5,517 bases of DNA, from contig CALLFD010000196.1 of NCBI GenBank assembly GCA_937997605.1, positions 1 to 5,517 of the forward strand, read 5' to 3'. Positions 1-4,257 of this stretch are shown piece by piece. The stretch's first letter is position 1. Each line of letters starts with the position of its first letter. The notes beneath the pieces are model-generated. The model ran no database searches. It had not been told where the DNA came from and saw only the letters and a list, made by a program, of their open reading frames with translations. The stretch is from an uncultured Collinsella sp. (GTDB taxonomy: Bacteria > Actinomycetota > Coriobacteriia > Coriobacteriales > Coriobacteriaceae). A program made the position numbers and the translations under genes.

Positions 1-350
1 ATCAAGAAGCCCAAGATGGCAGCGGCGATAGCGCCGACCACGATGCTGATGATCAGACGCATCGGATCGGAGGGAACGGCGCTCTCCAGCGCGACGGCGG
101 TGACGATGCCCGTGTAGGCGCCGACACTCATAAAGCCCGCATGGCCCAGCGACAGGTCGCCCGCGATGCCGACGACAAGGTTGAGGGAAATGGCCATGAC
201 GATGTAGGCCGTAATAGGAACCAACTGACCAGCAATCATGCGCGGGATCATGTGGTTGGACTGCATAAAGAACACGATGGCGAACGCCACAACGCACATG
301 GCGTACGTAACAAAGTCGTGACGCGTCTGCTTGTCTTTAAGAAACTTCAT
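1..350 (-). CDS. livM: LivM-type branched-chain amino acid ABC transporter permease, 5' part (C-terminus beyond window)
   Basis: This is the second inner-membrane permease of a hydrophobic amino acid uptake transporter; it should pair with LivH to form the channel. The start ATG lies at 348-350, and 116 complete codons are visible before the left edge, roughly a third of a usual LivM (about 300-400 residues). A short charged N-terminus (M-K-F-L-K-D-K-Q) precedes a hydrophobic segment at about residues 14-29. The family hallmark follows at about residues 56-81: L-N-L-V-V-G-I-A-G-D-L-S-L-G-H-A-G-F, then a G-A-Y-T-G turn. Another membrane segment begins near residue 99. Only 9 nt separate it from the livH stop, and its Shine-Dalgarno overlaps that stop, so the two are almost certainly co-transcribed and translationally coupled. 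The ATPase genes livG and livF would normally follow, outside the window. Family assignment is firm; the exact substrate is inferred. Confidence 0.93.
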   Translation of the reverse strand, partial: MKFLKDKQTRHDFVTYAMCVVAFAIVFFMQSNHMIPRMIAGQLVPITAYIVMAISLNLVVGIAGDLSLGHAGFMSVGAYTGIVTAVALESAVPSDPMRLIISIVVGAIAAAILGFL

Positions 351-354
351 AACG

Positions 355-361
355 CTCACCT
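355..361 (-). promoter_or_regulatory. Ribosome binding site of livM overlapping the livH stop codon
   Basis: On the minus strand the sequence AGGTGAG begins inside the TAG stop of livH and ends 4 nt before the livM ATG at 350. It matches the anti-Shine-Dalgarno well and fixes this ATG as the start. The overlap implies that ribosomes finishing livH help initiate livM. Confidence 0.75.
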
Positions 362-1241
362 ACACCTTCTCGGGGACGTACTTGCCCAAGAGGCCGGCAG
401 GCTTGACGAGCAGGACGATGATCAAAACACCAAAGACGATGGAGTTGGCAAGGCTCGTGGAAATGTAAGCCTGCGCCATCGCCTCGATGATGCCGATGAG
501 AATGCCACCGACAAAAGCGCCGGGGATGGAGCCGATGCCACCGAAGACAGCGGCGTCGAAGGCCTTGATGCCAGGCATAGCACCCGTCGTGGGCTGCAGC
601 ACCGGCGAGTAGGAGCACAGCAGCACGCCGGCGATGGCGGCAAGGGCAGAGCCGATGGCAAACGTCATCGAAATGGTGCGGTTGACGTTGATGCCCATGA
701 GCTGAGCGGCAGCCTTGTCCTCGGACACGGCGCGCATGGCCTTGCCCATCTTGGTCTTACCTGTAAAGAACATCAGGCCGGCCATGATAACCAGGCAGGC
801 GACGATGGTGACGAGCGAGACGGCGCTCACGTTGAACTTGGCCAAGAACTCCGGCACCTGGAAGGTGACGAGCGAAGTGAAGTTCTTGGGCGTGGCGCCC
901 CACAGAAGCTGCGCGGCGTTCTGCAGGAAGTAAGACACGCCGATAGCCGTGATCAGAACGGCCAGCGGGCCTGCTTGGCGCAGCGGCTTGTATGCCAGAC
1001 CCTCGATGAGAACACCGAGAACGGTACAGACCACACAAGAAAGAATTACAGATGCCCAGCCCGGAAGGCCGAGATACGACGTGGCACAGAACGAGACATA
1101 GGCACCGACCATGATGACATCGCCGTGAGCGAAGTTCAGCATCTTGGCGATACCGTAGACCATGGTGTAGCCCAACGCGATGATGGCGTAGACGCTGCCC
1201 ATGGACAGGCCGTTGACCAGGTATTGGATAAAGACCGTCAT
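360..1241 (-). CDS. livH: LivH-type branched-chain amino acid ABC transporter permease
   Basis: This is an integral membrane permease of the HAAT family, the partner of LivM. The chosen start gives 293 residues, a normal LivH length. The N-terminus reads M-T-V-F-I-Q-Y-L-V-N-G-L-S-M-G-S-V-Y-A-I, followed by the typical Y-G-I-A-K-M-L-N-F-A-H-G-D at about 29-41. Several hydrophobic segments follow. The cytoplasmic EAA-like loop that docks on the ATPases (R-A-V-S-E-D-K-A-A-A-Q-L-M-G-I) lies at about 170-184. The conserved F-G-G-I-G-S-I-P-G-A block is at about 233-242. An in-frame ATG lies 9 nt further upstream (1248-1250), but its AAAGGGGG box abuts it with no spacer, so the ATG at 1239-1241, spaced 9 nt, is preferred. 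The gene follows the 1381-2568 binding protein after a 139-nt gap and precedes livM by 9 nt. Branched-chain amino acids are the likeliest cargo, but relatives in this family also carry other amino acids, amides or urea. Confidence 0.95.
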   Translation of the reverse strand: MTVFIQYLVNGLSMGSVYAIIALGYTMVYGIAKMLNFAHGDVIMVGAYVSFCATSYLGLPGWASVILSCVVCTVLGVLIEGLAYKPLRQAGPLAVLITAIGVSYFLQNAAQLLWGATPKNFTSLVTFQVPEFLAKFNVSAVSLVTIVACLVIMAGLMFFTGKTKMGKAMRAVSEDKAAAQLMGINVNRTISMTFAIGSALAAIAGVLLCSYSPVLQPTTGAMPGIKAFDAAVFGGIGSIPGAFVGGILIGIIEAMAQAYISTSLANSIVFGVLIIVLLVKPAGLLGKYVPEKV

Positions 1242-1250
1242 GTTCCACAT

Positions 1251-1258
1251 CCCCCTTT
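1251..1258 (-). promoter_or_regulatory. Ribosome binding site deciding the livH start
   Basis: The minus-strand box AAAGGGGG can pair with the 16S tail as AAGGAGG with one G-U wobble. It lies 9 nt before the ATG at 1241 and touches the alternative ATG at 1250, which argues for the internal start. The first binding-protein gene uses the same style of box (4011-4021). Confidence 0.6.
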
Positions 1259-1287
1259 CGAATAGGTTTCCAGTTAATGTATGAAAC

Positions 1288-1307
1288 AGGGACGTTACAC
1301 TGTCCCT
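1288..1307 (-). other. Small RNA hairpin upstream of livH
   Basis: The inverted repeat AGGGAC...GTCCCT has a 6-bp stem and an 8-nt loop. In the transcript it lies 11 nt downstream of the larger hairpin at 1318-1349 and 46 nt before the livH start. The downstream sequence begins GUUUC and has no long U-run, so it does not look like a strong terminator by itself. A role in mRNA stability or partial termination is inference. Confidence 0.4.
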
Positions 1308-1317
1308 AGATACCAAG

Positions 1318-1349
1318 CAAGCAGGGAAGGCCAAAACCTCCCCTGCTTG
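1318..1349 (-). other. 13-bp RNA hairpin in the gap between binding protein and livH
   Basis: Read on the minus strand, CAAGCAGGGGAGG pairs with CCTTCCCTGCTTG around the loop TTTTGG, giving 13 continuous base pairs with one G-U wobble. On the plus strand the wobble becomes an A-C mismatch, so the structure is better formed in RNA made in the operon's direction. It begins about 31 nt after the stop of the upstream gene. The 3' flank (CTTGGTATC) has no U-tract, so a canonical intrinsic terminator is unlikely. By analogy with other binding-protein operons it may protect the upstream mRNA 3' end or act as an attenuator; that is inference. Confidence 0.6.
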
Positions 1350-1380
1350 GGATCAAAACCGCTCTATGTAAGGCGGCCAA

Positions 1381-2568
1381 TTAGGCCTGTACGTACTTGC
1401 CATCGGTGATGACGTACGCCGTGGGCTCCTTCTGGACCTGGCCCTTGTCGTTCCAGGAGAGCTTGCCAGTCAGGCCGTCAACAGTAATGTTGCGCATAGC
1501 CTCGGGAAGCTTCTCGGCAACCTCGGTGGGATCGGCGTCGACACCCAGGCCGGCCTCCTTGAGAGCCTCGACCACAGCATGCACGCCGTCGTAGGCGTCG
1601 GCGGCAAACTGGTCGGGGGTATCGCCGTACTTATCTTTGTAAGCGTTGACGAAGTCGGCGTTCTTCTCGTCGTCGGCGGAAAACGGGGTCATGAGCAGCA
1701 GACCCTCGGCAAGAGAGGTGTCGAAGCCCTCAACGCCCAGGATGCCATCCATGCCGTCGCAGCCCATCATCTTGACGTCGTAGCCCATGTCCTTGGCGTT
1801 CTTGAGCAGGACGGACGCCGGCGTGTAGTAGATCGGCGCAAAGATCATGGTGGCGCCTGCCTGCTTGGCCTTGGTCAGCTGGTTGGTAAAGCTCGTGGCG
1901 GAGTCGTCCTTAAAGGTCTCCTCGTCGACAATCTCAAGCTTAGACTTAGCGGCCTGGGCCTTAAAGGAATCTGCGATGCCCGAAGAATAGGCGTCGCCGG
2001 AGTTATAGAACAGCACGAACTTCTCGTTCGCATACTTCTGCGCCAGGAACTTGGCAGCGTTGACACCTTGGTTGGGGTCGGTAAAGCAAACCTGGAAGAC
2101 GCAATCCTTGCCCTTGGTAACGTCCTCGGAGGACGCGGACGGGGTAATCATGAACGTCTCGGGGTCGTTACCGCACTCAGCAGCAACGGCGACCGACGCA
2201 CCCGTGGTGGTCGGACCGACAAGGGCCTGCATGCCCCAGTCGAGCAGGGTGTTGAAGGCGTTGACGGCCTTCTCGCCGTCAGCCTGGTCGTCCTCGGCCT
2301 TGCTGACAAGCGGCAGCTCCTTGGTCGAGAAATCCTTGCAGCCAAGCTCGACAGCCTGTGTAACGGACTTGCCGTAGGACGCGTTGGCACCGGTCAGCGG
2401 GCCGATGGTGCCGATCTTAAACGAAGCGTCGCCCGACGCGGAACCGCTGTCGCCGCCGTTGGAGGAGCAGCCAGCTAGAATGGACATCGCCCCCAGACCT
2501 GCTGCGCTCGCGATAACGCTCCTGCGATTCATAACAGGGTTCAATGACTTACCGGTGAGGCTCGACAT
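1381..2568 (-). CDS. Branched-chain amino acid-type ABC transporter substrate-binding lipoprotein (LivJ/LivK family), copy adjacent to livH
   Basis: This extracytoplasmic receptor of the type I periplasmic-binding fold (Peripla_BP_6 / LivJ-LivK) captures an amino acid and hands it to LivH-LivM. It is 395 residues long, normal for the family with a lipoprotein signal. The N-terminus carries N-R-R-S (14-17), a hydrophobic stretch and a lipobox L-A-G-C with the lipidated Cys at 34, then a Ser/Gly/Asp linker. The mature domain opens with F-K-I-G-T-I-G-P-L-T-G-A at 50-61. Further family features are the T-P-S-A-S-S segment, Y-N-S-G-D-A-Y-S-S-G, and Y-T-P-A-S in the second lobe. The start at 2568 has a good AGGAG box (2575-2579) with 6-nt spacing; the internal Met13 lacks one. 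It is about two-thirds identical by eye to the protein at 2839-4005, with one 2-residue indel just before T-P-S-A-S-S. It has its own promoter candidate. Leucine, isoleucine or valine is the likeliest ligand, not provable here. Confidence 0.95.
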   Translation of the reverse strand: MSSLTGKSLNPVMNRRSVIASAAGLGAMSILAGCSSNGGDSGSASGDASFKIGTIGPLTGANASYGKSVTQAVELGCKDFSTKELPLVSKAEDDQADGEKAVNAFNTLLDWGMQALVGPTTTGASVAVAAECGNDPETFMITPSASSEDVTKGKDCVFQVCFTDPNQGVNAAKFLAQKYANEKFVLFYNSGDAYSSGIADSFKAQAAKSKLEIVDEETFKDDSATSFTNQLTKAKQAGATMIFAPIYYTPASVLLKNAKDMGYDVKMMGCDGMDGILGVEGFDTSLAEGLLLMTPFSADDEKNADFVNAYKDKYGDTPDQFAADAYDGVHAVVEALKEAGLGVDADPTEVAEKLPEAMRNITVDGLTGKLSWNDKGQVQKEPTAYVITDGKYVQA

Positions 2569-2589
2569 GCGGCTCTCCTCTCAAATCTC

Positions 2590-2610
2590 GTCGGGTTTCG
2601 GTTACCCGAC
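2590..2610 (-). other. Leader hairpin / dyad GTCGGGT-N7-ACCCGAC
   Basis: A perfect 7-bp inverted repeat with a 7-nt loop ends 21 nt before the ATG of the 1381-2568 gene, just upstream of its Shine-Dalgarno. As RNA it is a stable stem (five G-C pairs); as DNA it is a 21-bp operator-like dyad. No U-tract follows on either strand, so it is not a terminator. Function is unknown. Confidence 0.5.
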
Positions 2611-2621
2611 AGGCCATCCTT

Positions 2622-2635
2622 CGCCGTGTTCGGCG
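2622..2635 (-). other. Second leader hairpin CGCCG-AACA-CGGCG
   Basis: A perfect 5-bp GC stem with a 4-nt loop lies 11 nt upstream of the 7-bp hairpin in the same predicted leader. Together they make an untranslated leader with two consecutive stems. It matches no riboswitch family I recognise. Confidence 0.35.
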
Positions 2636-2674
2636 TTCGCAAAATAGTAGACGCTTTAGTTGAGAAAAGTGGCG

Positions 2675-2704
2675 ATTATTTCAACTTTTCTTTTGTTTTG
2701 TCCA
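2675..2704 (-). promoter_or_regulatory. Candidate sigma-70 promoter for the 1381-2568 binding-protein gene
   Basis: On the minus strand a -35 box TGGACA (2699-2704; 5 of 6 to TTGACA) is separated by 18 nt of A-rich sequence from a -10 box AATAAT (2675-2680; 5 of 6 to TATAAT). It lies in the only clearly AT-rich stretch of the window (about 2641-2800). The predicted leader is about 100 nt and carries both hairpins. An independent promoter would let this binding protein and the permeases be expressed apart from the upstream paralogue. Confidence 0.5.
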
Positions 2705-2803
2705 TTTATCCATAATTCTGCGTATTCCTGTCGGTTTATGCAGTTTAGCCACTTTATTGTGTGAAAGTAATGTTTCCGTTCTGTTACAGGCGTCCTTGCC
2801 CTG

Positions 2804-2820
2804 AATAAAACGGCCCGCCG
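2804..2820 (-). terminator. Weak possible terminator after the first binding-protein gene
   Basis: Eighteen nt after the stop of the 2839-4005 gene, the minus strand reads CGGCGGGCCG followed by TTTTATT. The stem is only about 3 bp (CGG/CCG), so it is short for an intrinsic terminator, although the GC-then-T arrangement is right. If real it would be leaky. The rest of the 270-bp gap holds the downstream promoter and leader described separately and no gene. Confidence 0.22.
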
Positions 2821-2838
2821 GTCTCGATGTATATGCAC

Positions 2839-4005
2839 TTAGGCGGCGATGTACTTACCGTCCTGAATCACATAGGCCGTAGCAGGCTTTTCGACCTGAC
2901 CTTCGTCATTCCACGTTAGCTCGCCGGTCAGGCCGTCGATCTTGATCTTGCGCATGGCCTTGGCAAGGTCGCCGGCAATGTCGGCGCCGTCGGCCGTAAG
3001 GTCGATGCCCGCTTTATCGATAGCCTCGACGATTGCGTGGACGCAATCGTAGGCGTCGGCGGCAAACTGGTTAGGCGTCTCGTCGTAGGCGTCCTTATAT
3101 GCCTTGACGAAGTCGGCATTCTTCTCGTCGTCGGCAGAGAACGGGGTCATAAGCAGCACGCCCTCGGCAAGAGAGGTATCGAAGCCTTCCACAGAGAGCA
3201 AGCCATCCATGCCGTCGGTACCCATGAGCGTCATGTCGTAGCCCATGTCCTTGGCGTTCTTGAGCAAAACGGACGCCGGCGTGTAATAGATCGGGGCAAA
3301 GATAAGCGTGGCGCCGGTCTCCTTGGCCTTGGTCAGCTGGTTGGTAAAGCTCGTGGAAGAGTCGTCCTTAAAGGTCTCGGTATCGACGATATCGAGCTTG
3401 GACGCCTTGGCCTGCTCGGCAAAGGCGTCGGCAACGCCCGAGCTATACGTATCGCCGGAGTTGTAGAACAGGGCGATCTTGGCATCCGCGTACTTCTCGG
3501 CCAAGAACTTCGCGGCGCTGGCGCCCATGGTGGGATCGGTGAAGCAAACCTGGAAGACCGTGGTCTTATCCTTGGTGACGTCGAGCGACGAGGCCGAAGG
3601 CGTGACCATGAGCATATCGTCGGCGATCTCGCCCGAGACGGCGACGGCGGCACCGGTGGTAACGGGGCCGACGAGTGCCTGCATGCCCCAGTCGCACAGG
3701 GTATTGAAGGCGTTGATGGCCTTCTCACCGTCGGCGACATCGTCCTCGGACTTAAGCGAGAGTTTGAGGTCCTTGGTCGAGAAATCCTTGGCGGCGAGCT
3801 TGGCACCCTTCTCGGCCGAAACGCCATAGGTTGCCGCGGCGCCGGTCAGAGGGCCGATGACACCGATCTTGAAGGTCTTGCCGTCATCGGCGGAGCCGCC
3901 ATCCGAGCCACCCGACGAGCAACCAGCGAGTGCGGCGGCGGTGCCGAGCGCCGCGGCGCCGGCGAGAAAGTTCCTACGGCTGAGCGTGCTGTTGATGTTG
4001 AACAT
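2839..4005 (-). CDS. Branched-chain amino acid-type ABC transporter substrate-binding lipoprotein (LivJ/LivK family), first gene of the operon
   Basis: This is a second amino acid receptor lipoprotein of the same family, 388 residues from the preferred ATG. A longer frame reaches 4059, but only the ATG at 4005 has a Shine-Dalgarno (AAAAAAGGGGG, 5 nt away) and yields a proper signal peptide. The N-terminus has a Tat-like S-R-R-N-F-L-A (9-15), an Ala-rich hydrophobic core and a lipobox L-A-G-C with Cys29, then a Gly/Ser/Asp linker. The mature fold begins F-K-I-G-V-I-G-P-L-T-G-A at 45-56. T-P-S-A-S-S, Y-N-S-G-D-T-Y-S-S-G and Y-T-P-A-S are shared with the paralogue. Most differences lie in the first lobe (around the segment after Y-G and before K-D-F-S-T-K) and the C-terminal 70 residues, which could alter ligand choice. 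It is divergent from homoserine dehydrogenase across a 252-bp gap. Whether both receptors serve the same LivH-LivM pair is inferred from position. Confidence 0.95.
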   Translation of the reverse strand: MFNINSTLSRRNFLAGAAALGTAAALAGCSSGGSDGGSADDGKTFKIGVIGPLTGAAATYGVSAEKGAKLAAKDFSTKDLKLSLKSEDDVADGEKAINAFNTLCDWGMQALVGPVTTGAAVAVSGEIADDMLMVTPSASSLDVTKDKTTVFQVCFTDPTMGASAAKFLAEKYADAKIALFYNSGDTYSSGVADAFAEQAKASKLDIVDTETFKDDSSTSFTNQLTKAKETGATLIFAPIYYTPASVLLKNAKDMGYDMTLMGTDGMDGLLSVEGFDTSLAEGVLLMTPFSADDEKNADFVKAYKDAYDETPNQFAADAYDCVHAIVEAIDKAGIDLTADGADIAGDLAKAMRKIKIDGLTGELTWNDEGQVEKPATAYVIQDGKYIAA

Positions 4006-4025
4006 GGTGTCCCCCTTTTTTCGCT

Positions 4026-4040
4026 GGCCGCGGTGCGGCC
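4026..4040 (-). other. GC-rich leader hairpin next to the ribosome binding site of the first binding-protein gene
   Basis: The perfect inverted repeat GGCCGC-N3-GCGGCC has six G-C pairs. In the minus-strand transcript it sits 4 nt (AGCG) before the A6G5 ribosome binding site at 4011-4021. The A-run keeps the site itself single-stranded. A role in mRNA stability or translation is plausible but unproven. No U-tract follows in either direction. Confidence 0.45.
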
Positions 4041-4070
4041 GTCTTGCGGTACGGGGCAAACCTTATGGCG

Positions 4071-4106
4071 CAAACGTTGACAGTTTGTTACGGAGTTTCG
4101 TTTGTA
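4071..4106 (+). promoter_or_regulatory. Consensus -35 box inside a short dyad in the divergent control region
   Basis: A perfect TTGACA (4077-4082) faces homoserine dehydrogenase. It is framed by the inverted repeat CAAAC-N7-GTTTG (4071-4087), which could be an operator covering the -35 box. The -10 position 17-18 nt downstream (TTTGTA at 4101-4106) is poor, so this would need an activator or may be a chance match. A minus-strand pair, GTAACA/CATAAG with 18-nt spacing (4 of 6 each), overlaps the same bases and could serve the binding-protein gene. Confidence 0.35.
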
Positions 4107-4112
4107 GCGAGC

Positions 4113-4129
4113 ATGTTTCCAATGTTTCC
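4113..4129 (+). repeat. Tandem ATGTTTCC repeat in the divergent control region
   Basis: ATGTTTCC occurs twice with a 9-bp period (4113-4120 and 4122-4129). GTTTC cores also begin at 4095 and 4135, giving four in about 45 bp. The 10-mer AATGTTTCCG at 4121-4130 recurs at 2769-2778, upstream of the other binding-protein gene. This may be a regulator site; the evidence is only the repetition. Confidence 0.35.
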
Positions 4130-4197
4130 GCAGCGTTTCGGGGGTGCCGTTTTGTGCGACTCCTGTTGCCTGGCGAGCACGCGCCCTCGGTTCACGC

Positions 4198-4203
4198 TAG
4201 AAT
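4198..4203 (+). promoter_or_regulatory. Candidate -10 box for homoserine dehydrogenase
   Basis: TAGAAT matches the -10 consensus at 5 of 6 positions and would give a leader of about 48 nt. The -35 position 17 nt upstream (GAGCAC, 4175-4180) does not match the consensus, so support is partial. A weaker alternative is TTCACG (4191-4196) with TTTAAG (4214-4219). Confidence 0.33.
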
Positions 4204-4257
4204 GCACTCAACCTTTAAGCGGTTAATCCATCCATAAGATGCACGAAGGAGCTATCT

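Noticed and set aside
141..1265. A 374-codon open frame on the plus strand opposite livH and livM
   Set aside because: It is antisense to two clear permease genes, its product is rich in Asp, His and Arg with no recognisable domain, and it has no upstream site. It is a by-product of GC-rich codon use.
1288..1349. The two hairpins before livH as a strong intrinsic terminator ending the receptor transcript
   Set aside because: Neither stem is followed by a U-tract on either strand, and livH has no convincing promoter of its own in the short gap, so read-through is the simpler reading.
1579..2478. A 299-codon plus-strand frame, and its counterpart at 3037-4080 (347 codons), opposite the two receptor genes
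   Set aside because: The two resemble each other only because the receptor genes beneath them are paralogues. The conserved receptor domains lie on the minus strand, so these are shadows.
2656..2838. A 60-codon minus-strand frame starting at a GTG right after the first receptor gene's stop
   Set aside because: It has no Shine-Dalgarno of its own, no recognisable domain, AT-rich composition unlike the neighbouring genes, and it overlaps the promoter candidate of the next gene.
2839..4059. A longer start for the first receptor protein at 4059
   Set aside because: The extra 18 residues are basic and would sit before the signal peptide; the A6G5 ribosome binding site lies just ahead of the internal ATG at 4005.
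4113..4226. A 37-codon leader peptide (start M-F-P-M-F-P) ahead of homoserine dehydrogenase as a threonine/isoleucine attenuator
   Set aside because: It has only three scattered Thr codons and no Ile codon, no good ribosome binding site, and no terminator/antiterminator pair follows.
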